Shown here: positions 43,740 to 56,539 of the stretch, in pieces
Position numbering within the stretch: the first letter of the stretch is position 1
Layout: every line of letters starts with the position of its first letter
Assembly (NCBI GenBank): GCA_951213105.1
Contig: OX578140.1
Coordinates: 121,809,485-121,873,484 of the forward strand
Direction: 5' to 3'
DNA from: Amaurobius ferox
Taxonomy: Eukaryota; Arthropoda; Arachnida; Araneae; Amaurobiidae
DNA length: 64,000 nt
Translations under genes and position numbers: made by a program
Notes under the pieces: model-generated
What the model saw: only the letters and a program-made list of their open reading frames with translations
What the model was told of the DNA's origin: nothing
The model's database searches: none

Positions 43740-45010
43740 AATGACAATTCCTAGCAACATGCGGATGGGCATTGTCCTGTTGAAATACAGTTCCAGGAAT
43801 GCGTTGAAGGATGGGTGCGACTCCGGGCTCCAGAACATCTCTAATGTATCAGTTGCTGCTGAGATTACCCACAATTCTTAGCAGATGAGATCGTCTAAGG
43901 CAGTGGTTCCCATACTTTCAGGTCCGCGGACCCCCTCAGAGAAAAAAAAAATTCGCGGACCCCTTAAAACCATATTGCAAGAGCATGTTTCTATTGGATA
44001 TGTACAATAAGCAAAATTTAGTGTGAACAGTGATGCTGCTTTCTTGCAATTTGCTCAGTAATATTTGGTTTAATGCCTGATAATTTCAGTCTTAAATCAC
44101 TTTCAACTTCAAGTCTATTTCTTTATTTAGATTTTAAATATGTCAGGTGGGAGAAAGCAATTTAATTATGTTTGAATATATAGCCTATCAGTTTGAAATT
44201 AATTTCATGAATGTATTTAATTCAAAGTTATTTATTAAAAAAGTTCATTACTATTTTATTTAAAAAAAAAAAATAAAAAAAAGAGTAGAGAAAAATAATG
44301 AATTTTATTTTTTTTAAAGCTAACTATTTATTAGTTAAATATTGCGTGTTGTTCGCGGACCCCCTAAAACCTCGTCGCGGACCCCTAGGGGTCCGGGGAC
44401 CCCAGTTTGGGAACCACTGGTCTAAGGTATTCAATGGCGCTCCAGACTATCACGCTTGGCGTTCGTCCAGTATGACATTGGAAAAGGCACTCCGGAAGGT
44501 GGCGTTCACTGCTATAGCGCCTAACGTGGATGCGGCCACCACTGCACCCCAAATTAGAGCGTAATTCATCAGAAAAGACAACTTGTTGCCAATCGCACGC
44601 CAGTGTCTATGTTGATGAGCTCATTGTAGCAACAGTCGTCGATGGTTTTCTTTCAAAGGTATTCTTTCACGCCATCCACGGTGCAGCAGATGCCGACGAA
44701 TTGTTGGAGCAGACAATGACACACGTGTATAAGTTCTCCAACTTTCTGCCAACTGTCGAGATGAAGCTGTACTGTCCATCACTGCCATGCGGATGAGGTG
44801 TCTACCATCCCGTGCCGACGTAACATTTCCACTGCCAGATTTGCGACTTGTCCGGTTCTCTTCAGTCCACTGCTTCCAGACTCGCATCACTGTCGTGGCA
44901 TCGCGCTCCATACGAGCAACACGATAAGAAAACCCCCTTCACGAAGGCTGATCATTCGTTCCCATTTAAACTCTAACTTGTTCATATGGCGCAATCTGTC
45001 GTCGTAGAGG
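43740..45010 (-). pseudogene. Tc1-like transposase relic split by a hAT MITE
   Basis: The minus strand at 45005-44900 gives 'LRRQIAPYEQV' and 'RGFSYRVARMERDATTV'. 44911-44621 continues 'MRVWKQWTEENRTSRKSGSG' and 'GRHLIRMAVMD'. 44600-44430 gives 'WQQVVFSDELRSNLG', where the first catalytic Asp is retained, then 'RTPSVIVWSAIEY'. A 519-bp hAT-type element (43901-44419) interrupts it. After that 'LEPGVAPILQRIPG' and 'FQQDNAHPHVA' follow at 43870-43745, with the second Asp retained. The C-terminal third with the last acidic residue is missing. It resembles Tc1-like transposases I recall from orb-weaver spiders. Confidence 0.85.
43901..44419. mobile_element. hAT-type MITE, 519 bp, 8-bp TSD
   Basis: TIRs CAGTGGTTCCCA and TGGGAACCACTG at the exact ends, flanked by a perfect 8-bp duplication GTCTAAGG (43893-43900, 44420-44427), the hAT signature. 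Subterminal 'GCGGACCCC' words repeat at both ends. No transposase. Confidence 0.95.
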
Positions 45011-46156
45011 TATAGTGACTTATCATGTAACGTTTACCGCTGTTAGACAAGCATAGATTATTTTCAACGCCACGCTACAACTCTCTCTTTATACGGCTAA
45101 AACAGCAGTTCAGAGGGCGCTGTTCAGAACATGCGTACTCGGCGACTCTGAAATTCTAATCATTTGCATAGTACACCCTAATTAACATTTGCTGTAAGTT
45201 TCAGCTCAATCGCGTAATTCTTTCATGGTGTTGCAATTTTTGGAAACATGAGTTTATATATGTATATAAATACAGTGTAAATACAGTATAAATACAGTGT
45301 AAAAATATGCACCCAACTGCATTGTAGGATGAGAATGCATTTCAATTGCAAGACGGGCAATACACGTACAGTTTACTATTCCAATCGACTTGAACAATCC
45401 AAACATGGAAGGTCAAACTCAAGAATGTGAGGAGGCTTATTGACAAATTATTTGGACTGTTGGAATTCGCGCAGTTCAACCGACCGGTCGTTCAAGCGCT
45501 ACTGTCAAACTGACGTGTATGGCGTGGCTTCCAATTGAGTGCTCAGTCCACAGGTTTACAAAAGTTATTTAATATGGTCTATACGCTCACAGCAAAATCC
45601 CAAGGAATATTGAAAATGATGAAACAACAGTCCGATCTGTGTGTATGTATGTGGCGTGGGACAAGCAGGTGTAACTTTCACAGTTTGGCCTCTCAGTTCT
45701 AATTGAGACTGTGCGTGTATGACGGGACTAAGAGTGGATTAGGGGGATATTTTAAGCGCTCTATTGTTCTTTTTGTACATCCAATAGCTACTTTAACCTG
45801 GACTTATATTTTATGATATATTTGGTACAACAGTGATTCATACTCAGAGTTCCCCAGCCGTATCCGAGTTTTCAACCCAGGTCCTCTGTATATAAGGTTT
45901 GAGAGCAAACCGCTAGACGTTGTCCGAGCAGAATGCCACCCCCTCCCATTGATACGATACTTGTATTTGAGTCTAAAAATATCTTGTTAGGTGATTTTTG
46001 TTTAGGGAATCTTAGGATTTTTAATAGAACACATAAATATTTCTTGGGAGCATGATTCCGAGTTCTAATGAAGTTACTGAAAATATTTAATAGATCAGGA
46101 AAATATCACTGTTTGATTGTATTTTTCCAAAAAAAACTCCTTCCTTTTAAACTTAC
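45010..46156. other. Intron, few features
   Basis: A 12-13 bp tandem of 'AAATACAGTGTA' at 45268-45303 (three to four copies) and a probable Tc1 outer flank near 45200-45250. No exon recognised. Confidence 0.4.
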
Positions 46157-46363
46157 TTGAGAATTGTTTTGATCTGTCATTTGCTACCTCCTGCCTAGGC
46201 GCTGCGTAATCACCCCTGGTCGACTGCGAGTCCGGGTCCCTGGTGCCTCCTATGGTGACCACCGTGTGATCCCGAGATTGTTCTGGGGACTCGGGAACGT
46301 CCTGTTGGTCATCTTGGGCCACTCGGCTACCCGAAAGCTTGATTCGCAATTTCTTAAGGCGGT
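46157..46363 (-). CDS. sei: ERG/seizure K+ channel, linker exon
   Basis: Middle of the three channel exons found. It has 68 complete codons, with two bases of a split codon before and one after. It begins 'RLKKLRIKLSGSRVAQDD' and ends 'NDRSKQFS'. The centre is polar and acidic ('QQDVPESPEQSRDHTVVTIG'), fitting the disordered cytoplasmic linker between the PAS domain and S1 in ERG channels. The acceptor is CCCTTTGCAG before 46363, with a good pyrimidine tract. The donor is TCTCAA|GTAAGT after 46157. Incoming phase 1 joins the phase-1 donor of the PAS exon (C plus AC, giving His) and outgoing phase 1 joins the exon at 30283-30491 (A plus CT, giving Thr). Family assignment rests on the neighbours and phase matching. 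On its own this linker is poorly conserved. Confidence 0.75.
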
Positions 46364-48340
46364 CTGCAAAGGGAGAAGACAAATTAGGCCACATGTTCTC
46401 GAAAACTCTAATCAGAATCAACCAACGTAACCCTTGAGGATTATACTACTACCCTTCGATACTATAGTGCCCCTGATGGGTGCTATATTAAACAATATGA
46501 CATTTGGCAAACAAGCATCTTTAATGCACCATATAAACTACATTAATTATAATATTAGGAGATTAAAATATCATGACCCTTGTCCCCATTGGGGGACAGG
46601 TGTTTTCAGTGCACCAATACCACAGATATACAACTAAAATGAAGCACAGAATCGAATATACCGGAAATGTGTCTAATGCGGAATACATATTCCATAAAAT
46701 TGTCTTCAACTACAATGTAGCACATAAACTAGATATTCTATAAATGTGACACTGTATATTCCATACATGCGAAAACTTAAAAATGCAACGTCATAAAGAA
46801 AAATGTAAGGAAATGCATTCAGCTTTTGCAAGCTGAAATAATATCTGCATCGTTCTGCCATCTGTACTTGATAAAAGAAAGCTGTTAGATTCATTCAGAA
46901 TGAAAATCCTTTTATAGTTTATTTAAAAAAATTATGTTTTTTCTATGAAAATTGTTATAATTATGTGTTGGCTATATAAAAAATATTAATGTTTTGGCTA
47001 TGCAAACAACACTCCTAAAAGGTTTTTATGCAGTTATACGGATAGAGTACATCCAACTTCATATTTAATTAACATATTTCATTAATTTATTCATGCAAAC
47101 ATGCACTTGTTGATCCAAAGACAAGTTAAATGCCGGATTTATTTAATTAGGAAACTGATTTATGAACTTAAGTTATCTTAAGATTCGTTCCCCGAATGAA
47201 CAGATCCCCCCCCCCCTCTCATGTGATTGAAAGTATCAGCTATTCCGCGTTGACGAGCGCATAAAAAGCACGAAACCTGTCCATGGATTATTCTATTTGC
47301 AATGGAAACGCAATCCTTTTTGTATAAACGTATTAGAACCGGGAAAGAAAACTGTAGCGTGGTAAAACGTGTGTAGGACCCACGTGTTAAAAAAATAAAA
47401 CTATTTTATTAATAATAACACCTTGTTGGAATTGCTGAACTGTAAAACCTTCACCATTTTATATTTCACCTTTATAGTGCGACAGGAAGGAAAGTATTTG
47501 GCGTCGTAAATGCTATGGGCGCCCATAGAACTTTTTTCAAGAGGTGGTAAACTCAAGAATAGGAAGTGCAGCATCGACTAGCCGGATGACTGCCTTTGCA
47601 ACCATGAACATTCCAGAGGGCGTGATCCCCTTGCTCTTCCCAATGGGCGGCCGTAATAGATATTTCGTGCGATATTTAGAGTGGGGACCGTAAAATCCTT
47701 ACGTTGCAAAATTACAGGGTGTCTGAAAATAACAGCGTAACCTTTGAAGTAGAGCAGAAGTAAAGCCAGCTACACCGACCTAGATTACAGCGAATAATCA
47801 GTTATAACGAAGTTTGTGGCAGAAGATCCTTAATGCAGCAAATATATATACGTATTTTTTTAATCGTTTATAGCTAAGAGATGATGCAACGAATAATTAT
47901 TTGAGAATTTTAATATTCATTATAAGCGCGTTTCATATTTATATTTACTCATACTCTTCATGGGTGGCAATGAAACGAAGTCTGAAAAAATCGCTAGAAT
48001 TTAAAAAAATATTACTACTCTAAAATATGAGAACTTGAGATATTTCACATAAAATGACACTTGTAAAGACTGGGTTTTCAATATTAAACCACAATATACT
48101 ATCTTAAGCATTTAAAATATAATCTGTTGAAACATTCCCTACATCGAAGGCACTTTTCGACCAAACTGATAATCTACCGTCCGACTGACGGTATTATGTA
48201 CTTGGTTTTTCTTCAAGACTACTAATCCTATTAAAGTCAGTCAAATTTGACGACAGATTATTACATGCATTGTTATATGAATGTGAGAATCATGTGTCTA
48301 CAATTTATAAAAAAAAATCCTCAATGTTGCAATATATCAC
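46364..48340. other. Intron between exons A and B, first part
   Basis: C-rich run at about 47206-47216. GC-richer patch at 47490-47700 with no recognised content. No exon seen. Confidence 0.45.
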
Positions 48341-48430
48341 AAAATAACCTAAATACAGTATTTCATATTACTACTCGTAGATGAAATACTACGGAGTAGT
48401 AATATGAAATACTGTATTTAGGTTAATTTT
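48341..48430. repeat. Near-perfect 40-bp-arm palindrome
   Basis: The left arm from 48346 (AACCTAAATACAGTATTTCA, then TATTACTACTC, then GTAG) is matched by its inverse ending at 48425. Only a one-base bulge breaks it, and the loop is ATGAAATA. Pairing extends outward as AAAAT/ATTTT with a second single-base bulge. Confidence 0.95.
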
Positions 48431-49660
48431 TTCAGATATAACTTCCACAGATATTTCGTCTCTTAGTTCCTATCGACATTAGTTGCATGAAATATACTTG
48501 TATATTCAGAAAAGTTCCTTTTCAAATATTGCAGTTTATAATAGCACAAGAAAATAAAATCATACCATATGGTTGAAACAGTAAGCAGGATATTATGAAT
48601 CTATGTATCCACGAGAAATTTGTGACAAAAACTGTTTACGTTGACAGATGTCCTTATGAAATATATACTTTCATGGGGTTTCAAGTGAATAAAGACATAA
48701 TATGTTAAGCAAGGACAAGACATCTTAAAGACATGACTCATGATACAAGATACATGCATGGCTTTAAGCCAATTTTGGAGAAAGCAATCACCCAAACTGC
48801 CACCCTACTTCATTCACCCTAAAGATATTATTTTCATAGCTATGTTTTCAGATTCTAGTATTCAGATAAGATCATTTGATGTCATTCGCATGTTAAAAAG
48901 GATATAGCAGAGAAAAACCATAAAATAATTCGCTTCCTAATGCAGAAGTTACACTTCCAAGATAAAGTTCACATTGATGTGATTAACTAGAAATCATGCT
49001 TATTGACCCAATCTCTGTTAATATCCTGTCTAATGAAGAGTGCAGACACAGCTGAGCTACATGTAAATATAGATATGCATTTTTAAATTTTTCTATTACA
49101 CAAGCTATTGAGAAACACATCAAAGTTGTCTCTGAGACTACTTTTCAAATGGTGTATGGTGAAGTATAGTGTGAAAGAGAAAAATATTGACACATTCTTG
49201 TCCAATTGGAATCAAGCAGATAACATCGTCTGTCGATACAAAATAAGTTATTCAAAGTGTTCTAACTAAAATTTTAAACTTAAAAAATACGTGAAATGTT
49301 GTGGGGACAGCTACCTGTATGTAATAACTTCTACGTTGATATGGTGTTATAATTTTATACAAAAGTATTAATAGCACAAGCCTGCAAAATTAGAGTCGTC
49401 AAAAGTTGTCTGGAAACTATTAACTGTTTCTGATGTATTTTTAGTCGCCATTTTCAAATATGACTTCCAATTTTCTCTATCACCAAGGAGTTTTCACAAA
49501 TTGAATCTCATATTACAGGACAATAGCTTTAAAACGCACGATATTAAGGAAATTAACAATATTTAATATTTTTCGTAATAATTTTTGGAATGAAAATAAT
49601 GGAAAAAATAGTTTTTAAAGTAATTAAATATTAATATACATACTGATAGATAGTTATATT
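48431..49660. other. Intron, nothing recognised
   Basis: AT-rich with no element termini or exon. Confidence 0.4.
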
Positions 49661-49664
49661 TTCT

Positions 49665-51090
49665 TGTGGTGTCTTTTTTTCCTTTTTCCTGCGAAATTCC
49701 TTCCCAGGTCGTCTCTGTGCAGCTTCCAGCAATATCCGCCATCATGTAGATATTCCACCTGCTACTTTATTTCCATCCTCTTGGTTTCTTGGTGGAATCA
49801 GTCTCTTTGTTCTTCGCTGACAGCTCCCAGATTCTCAGGAAAACAGTCGTGAGAAAAAGTAGTTTTAAGCTCATAGAGCACCCCAAAATCCTTGAATTTT
49901 TATAGTATGTTTCCACAATCATTTTGTAGTTGGGGTCCTAGTTATTTCCTAAAAATTTGGTCACCACCTCTTTGACAGCTTTCCACGCTCCTTTTCAACA
50001 TTTTCGATTTCTTCTTTAAGCAGTTTATCCTTCTCTAAGTTTCCTGATGCCTGAACCGACAAAAGTGCCTTCTTTCAACTTTGATGTAGATGATCCCGTA
50101 AATTTTGCACAGATGTATTTAAAACACCCTCCTTCTTTCGACAAAGCTTTGACAAACTGCTTCACCAATCCCAGTTTTATGTGAAACGGGAATACAAGGT
50201 TTTTTCCCTAGCAACCAAAGTTTCATGTAACACATTTTTACTTCCAGGCTCTAATGTGATTCTTTCTGTCTTTTTTTTTATCAATATTGCTTGTAGATCT
50301 CGACCGTCCCACTCACACAAAAGACATAGGTATTTGGTGTATCCACTTTGTTGTCCCAAAATCATAGATGAGACTTTAAAATCACCACAGACTGTTCACC
50401 CATGATCATTGTACTTAAGTTAACTGATAATGAAGGTTAAACTTTCGTATCATTCTTTCAAATGCACGGAATGTCCTACTGGTACTGAGGTGTACTTATT
50501 ATTTTTAAGGAGAAGCACAACTTTGAGGCTTCTTTTTATGGCATTGATAAACAATCTCCAATCAGTGACTTCATATTCTACTTTGAATGCGCTTATCAAT
50601 CCGGGAAAATCGCTACAATAAACTAAATCACCTTCTTCTGAAAGGAAAGGAAGAAAATCTCTGTCTTTATATCTAAACCATGAGAAAGAAGTGCCAAGGA
50701 CTAATAAATTATTTTTGTTTAGACTCGAGCACGCAGCAGATCTGCAAATTCCTTAGGTAGATTCGTCATCGTATCATCGTTATTTTCATTGCTGTTGGGT
50801 GGCTATGGGTGGTGTTGGGTGGCTATTTCTGGAGGTGTTGACATGGATGTTTTAGGACCAAGTTGCACTAGGCGTATTACTGATGGTTAATTGGGATATG
50901 AAATGTATTTTTTATATTAAAACCTAGAACATTCAAAGAACAGAAGTAACAGTCATTGGAGTGGTTGCGGAGTTCTCGCCATACCATGTGAATTCCGAAA
51001 CAGAAATATTTTTGTTGTTTCTTTGACCCCTTCTATAGTAAGTTCTTCTTCAAATGAGTCATGTTTTATCTCGGCGCTTCAGATTCAAAG
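49665..51090 (-). pseudogene. Decayed copy of a multicopy arthropod protein family
   Basis: From 51060 downward the minus strand gives, in shifting frames, 'KYFCFGIHMVWREL' and 'NHSNDCYFCSLNV', then 'NLPKEFADLLRARV', 'FLPFLSEEGDLVYCSDFPGL', 'VTDWRLFINAIKRSLKVVLL', 'VPVGHSVHLKE', 'ILGQQSGYTKYLCLLCEWDG', 'HIKLGLVKQFVKALSKEGG', 'FPENLGAVSEEQR' and finally 'MMAD' with 'YCWKLHRDD'. This order matches a large family of uncharacterised proteins that I recall from many arthropods (and cnidarians), usually in high copy number and probably transposon-derived. At least three stops and several frameshifts make it a pseudogene. No catalytic motif known to me is present, so I give no function. Confidence 0.75.
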
Positions 51091-54000
51091 TGGCCACTTG
51101 CACTTTTATTCGCCCCTCCCTCTCCTATTTTAAGATTTACAAGTTTCATGAATATTTCTCTATTTACCTTTAAAATGCACTTCAAAAAAGCCCTATTACA
51201 TTTAATTGGTTGTAAATAATGGAGAATTAAAATAAATAAATTTATTTTTATTATTGAAATTAAGGGTATTGGTGTATACCAATGCGCTTGATTTTAATCC
51301 AAGTACTACTCAGAATTGGAAATTAAGTAAAATTGGTAGATAATGGAATTGTTTTACTATTTTTCCTGAACTCAGCACCTAAAAATCTATAAGAATCAAT
51401 TGTTACTTCTCAGACAACTTTTCCATTGCAGGCCTGTATAATTATTGATACACTTTTATAAACTATTGATAAACGTTCACAAGCTATTGATAGACTTTTA
51501 AAAACTATTGATAAGCTTTCATAAAACAATTACTGAAGAACTTGTATAAAACAAGGGTGAAGAATGACTAAATATTTTGTCTAATACACAAAAGAAGCCA
51601 CGTATATTATGACATTTCCGAGTTATCAAAAACATAAAATTAAAGAAATATATTTTAATCACATTTTAATGAAATTATGTGGAAATTTGGATCTCAAAAG
51701 ACACGGTAAAATATTTAACGAGATTTGCCTGATGTTTTAAATATTATAATGCGTTTATAAAATAAGTTTTCCGCATTAGCTCATATCCAAATGGCGTTAA
51801 TTTTTTTATCCATTTTTTATCCATTTTTTATCCATTACATTTTTGTCTCTGTAGTTTTATGGAATCAGTAAAAAATTCAACACCTCAGGGGCTTGGAAAT
51901 TATTTTGACTATTTTGATAAAAGTTTTTGTGTGGCATATGTAGTCTGTCTATAAAGCAATTTTTTCGCACTAACCGCAATGGAAGTTTTAAAAAAATAGA
52001 GGGAAGGGAGTGGGGGTGGGGGGTTGTCCCGGCTTAATGCACATCAGCGATTTGTTTCGCCGATCTGTAAAAACATAAAAATTATTCTGCCGCACATTTC
52101 CATGTAGATTAGGAATTTGTTTAGCTGATCTGTAGGAAAATGTGATTGGAACATAAAAATTAATATACCAAACTGAAATTTAAAAATTTATATGCTACAT
52201 TTGCTGATCTGTAAGAAAGTGTTGTTAAAAAACAAATTTTTTGACAAATTTTCATGCAATTCAGTATTTTTATTTACAACTGCATAAAAATTTGATTAGA
52301 ATATAAAAATTATTAAGCATAGAATTAAAAAAATCAATATTGAAAGTTTTGATATATATATTTTTTCAATTCTATAAGAAAATTTTCATACGAAACATGA
52401 AACATTTATTATAATTCAAAATCATATTTTTATATATCAAAAACAATTTATATATAAAACTATTGTGTTTACACACGAATTGTAGAACAAAACCTTTCTC
52501 AGAGAAAAATCAAAAACCCGTAAAATTGTTCAATTGTTCAATATTACCACATGCAATAGACCGTCTTCAATCAGTAAAAAACACTTTGTTCAAAAAGAAT
52601 AAGGAAAATTTGAGCAATATATTTAAGCAACGTATTTATTACTATTACTATTTTCATTATTGTTATTTTGCAATTTGTACTAAAGTACTTTTTTCAAGTT
52701 TCCTTACGCAATAGACCTATTTCTTGCAATTATTCCCCTTTGTATAGTGAATTATATTTGTTGTTTTTAATACTAATATTATTATTTTCTTACTTAACAT
52801 TTTTCAATTTCACTACTTCTCTTTATATGGTCATTTACAATTAGAAAGGATAAAACTTATTTTACCCTTAATTGAGTTACATTGTAATGCTAATTCAGCT
52901 TTTTCTCGAAAAGTTTTGTTCTTATTTCCATCACAAATCAAACAATCTAAACAGTTAAAATATTAGTCAGACACTTTATGAGTGTAACCTTATGCACGCA
53001 GTTCAACATCCTTTGCAGGCAGCTAGCTATATCTATATTTAAAAGCCAGTGCATTATAAAGCATTGTTAGTTCTCCGAAGCAAAGCAAAAGTAGAAGATA
53101 TTAAAAATATATATATCATGTCTTGTGCTAGTTAATTTCTTGGATGCTCTATCTGCAAATCTTTTGGGTAAGAAATTGGTTAGAAGGACTGGATTGAAAC
53201 AATTATATAATGTTAGACGAACAGTAGGTGCGAAGATAAATACTATTGTTTAGCTAATTAATATCCAGTTCATTGGGTTAGTTTAAGGGTTGCCAACAAT
53301 TCAGGCACAGTGGCAATTTAGTTTATTAATGCATTGATTAACAAACTTGAAAATTATTAACAGCTTAATTATAACTTGATTACCAACTTATAAATGGTGT
53401 TCTTGCTGCAAAGTAAATATTTAAATTAACAAAATATTTGTAGTATGCCGTATTTAGCAGGACTGATATGCAGACTCTTTTTCATAAGTGTGGATATGGT
53501 TAAATCTATCTGCATCAAAACATTATGTTACTTTTGAAAACTCTACCAGATGGTTTATTAAGTTTCTTTGATAAATAAAGTTTATTAGTTTTCTTTGATA
53601 AATAAGGTCAATTCCCGTATAAAGATTAAATAAGCTTGTCTATCACGCAGGATATTTTATAAGATTTCGCGGTTCGATTCTTCAATTATCACACAAACTT
53701 GCATATATGATTTCTATAATTTATAATTGATGACCTATAAACGTCTACTCACATCCAATAAGGGTCAATCATGGACAAAACGTACCTCAATATGCTGGCG
53801 CTGAATTCAATAATTTTCTCTTTAAGAACTAACTCTACCATTTGATGAGAAAATCTGATTTTGTCCTGGTATGTTCGGATTTTAAACGAATCTGTTAAAT
53901 ATTTACTATTTATAGCACCAAACTGTGAATTCAGAGTTTGCATGCCATTAGATATTTAAGCTACTTACATCACTTCAATTAGACGAATATTTTAAAAGGC

Positions 54001-54800
54001 TCTTTTATTTTTGCGAATGGAGAAGTTTGAAAATTGAGAACTTTCATATACTTTTTTCTAAATACTTCATGTAACATGTTATAAATACAAATCAAATAAG
54101 GTTGAAATTGTACACCAAATGTACCCATCATTGTTAACTGTTGAAATGTAGCTTAAACAAAATGGCTGACAGATGAATTTTAATGCCTTTTCAACAAATA
54201 TGTTTAAACTTTCAAAGTCATTGTATCCTTAGATTATTTCTTATGTTGCGAAGTGTTAGACATATTTTTAAAATAATAAAACTCTTAATTAATACCGGAA
54301 TAGAAGCAGGAGCTTCTGTTTTGCTAACCGCTACACCACTCATGTAAGCAATTATTTTAAATTATCTTACCATGTAGATATACAGTGGTTGTCAATAAGA
54401 TGTTTTAGATATGTGCAAGATTATTCTGTTATTGAAAAAAGGCAAGACAAAAGAACAAGAGTAATTCGGCATGCAAAACACACAATGCATTTTGCAACTC
54501 TATCGTGATACTTTCGTTTAAAACAGTATCAGAAAAAGGTTTCCCGAAAATTGCTTATTTTAGCATTTCAATTAGGGCCTTCTTTTGTATCAGCCTGCGA
54601 AATTCTCTCAATATGGCTAACGTGGATAATTGCAGATGTGGGGGAAAAGCTGTTAATGGTTATGAATAAAATCTTTGTTAAATGATGGATAATTGTTGAC
54701 GTGGAGGAAAACCGGTAATGGTTATGAATGAGATCTTTGGTAAATGGAAGACATTCTACCACACGGTTTTGTTTAATAAGTGTTTCTCTGATTCTCCAAC
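51091..54800. other. Intron, largely featureless
   Basis: Between 52040 and 52340 'GCTGATCTGTAAGAAA' and 'AACATAAAAATTATTA' recur three or four times at 60-85 bp steps, a decayed tandem repeat. Otherwise AT-rich with no exon recognised. Confidence 0.45.
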
Positions 54801-54825
54801 ACTGAGCACAGGCGACGGAGATGTA

Positions 54826-55170
54826 TCTACTCTATCAAGAAATCTTTGGTTGTAATAGGGAAGTCGTTGGCAACCCAGGTATAAAAGGATGAGCGTGTTA
54901 ATAAGCCAGGTCTACAATCTACAGTTAGATGGTTCAGCAAGGTGGGCAGAAGCTCTCTATTTGGCGTGCGTGTGAGAGCTGGAAGAACAATGTATTGTGC
55001 AACCTTCGGAGTCTTTGATGGACACCTCTCTTGCATATCCCAGCTTGAATCTGCTACGCGGAACAAGGCGCCACAAGGCTGGAAACCTGCTGAGCACTGC
55101 AGGGAACAAAAGGGTTTTAGATATCTAGGAAACATACACCACGCAAGATTCCAGAGTAGGCTTAATAAAT
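54826..55170 (+). promoter_or_regulatory. LTR- or promoter-like block (candidate)
   Basis: 'GGTATAAAAGG' at about 54879 is a strong TATA box, and AATAAA lies about 280 bp downstream (about 55162). The interval is GC-richer than the flanks. Layout suits a solo LTR, but no termini or duplication were identified. Confidence 0.3.
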
Positions 55171-55174
55171 ACTA

Positions 55175-56220
55175 ATATGTCATATGATTCATCTAAAAAA
55201 AGTATGCCACATTTTCTACTGTTCGATATTCTATTGTAGGGTATGCCACATTTATATATATTCGTACTGTACAATGTCGTATCTACTGTACTGTATTTGT
55301 ACAATTATTCGACAACTTATAGTGACTTAGTTAAGGATCGAAATAAAAAATTTAGTTTACTTTGTATAAGACATTTTATCACTTAATGTGAATCCTTCTG
55401 TAATATTAAACTGAATAGGGACGTTTTTACCAAAAGGATCCTGATTTGAAGGGGCACCAAAGTAGCTATTTTAATCGTAAAATGTAGACTCATGTTATCA
55501 TTGAAGGGGAACTTAGAAAAAATACTGCGCCTTAGGCCAACCATATTGGAGAACTATGAAGCAGTCATCAATTTATCGCATCAGTACATTTTCATCAAAC
55601 GGCTCTGGTTTTAAGCTCCCCTACGAGGATGAGTTTGTCCTAAAAATATATATTTATTTTGACATTGATTTATATTGCATCTGCATTTTTTGGTAAGTTA
55701 CCCTTACAGCCATTAAACTATCCAAAGTTGTGTTGCGTGTTGCTCATTTTCTTGAAAAAAGTGGTCTAACAAAATAATGTACTCGAAACTGACTTCTTTC
55801 AGACCGCTCATTCTTGTAGACCATCGCATTAACTTTTGTAAATACCCTTGTAGTCTTTCATGAATATAAAATTGACCGCTTACAAGGATGACTACAAAAC
55901 TTTCGTATAATTCGACTTCGCCGGTTACACTCGTGCCATAAACTACACAAACATACACACACACGGGTTGAAGAATATGGCCGATTTACAGAACGATAAA
56001 AAAGTGTAAATCTAGAAAAATTTGATAATTTCGTTTAATCATGGGGGTGTAATTTATGAAGAAAAGTAAATAGTTTGAATGTTGTCTTCAATGACCCTAT
56101 ATACCACTATATTACTTTAAAATTCAACAATAAAATTTTATTTAGTGCAGAGTTCTGATATTCTATTATATATAGCATAATATAAAAAATTCCGTCTTTC
56201 AGACAGTTTTTTCTCAAGTA
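55175..56220. other. Intron, nothing recognised
   Basis: 'GTATGCCACATTT' is repeated at 55202 and 55242. Nothing else is supported. Confidence 0.4.
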
Positions 56221-56224
56221 TCAA

Positions 56225-56325
56225 ATAAATTATCGAGGAATACTGCTAACAGTGGCATCGAGGAATACTACTAAATATAAACAGTGGCATCAAGGAATAC
56301 TACTAAATATAAACAGTGGCGTAGT
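56225..56325 (+). repeat. 31-bp tandem repeat, about 3 units
   Basis: 'AACAGTGGCATCGAGGAATA' plus 'CTACTAAATAT' is repeated with one change, preceded by a partial unit. It lies just upstream of the candidate exon at 56405. Confidence 0.85.
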
Positions 56326-56404
56326 CAAGAGAGTTCCCCCAATTTCAGAGGCATATTCTCTCCAAAACAACACATGCACACTGACTCCCCATAGGCTGAA
56401 TTGT

Positions 56405-56494
56405 ATGAGCTTTAAAAAGATCGCAAGTGGTCTACCGATGCTGGGTGCTGCATTAGAAGCTGGAATTCAAATTGGAAACGCTTACAACCGGCAG
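56405..56494 (+). CDS. Possible first coding exon of an unknown nested gene
   Basis: ATG at 56405 opens exactly 30 codons ending at a strong donor CGGCAG|GTATGT (56495-56500). The peptide starts 'MSFKKIASGLPMLGAALEAG', is amphipathic and not low-complexity, and has no AT-rich bias. A possible acceptor CCCCATAG lies 13 bp upstream of the ATG. The strand is opposite to the channel gene, so it would be a gene nested in its intron. I do not recognise the protein and see no second exon. Confidence 0.22.
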
Positions 56495-56539
56495 GTATGT
56501 TACTATACAGACAAAATACATTTATGTCATGCAGATTAA

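Noticed and set aside
50166..50174. Trp-Asp-Trp codons on the minus strand as an S1 exon hint
   Set aside because: The surrounding frame belongs to the decayed multicopy protein (HIKLGLVKQF) and the Trp-Asp-Trp frame is not open.
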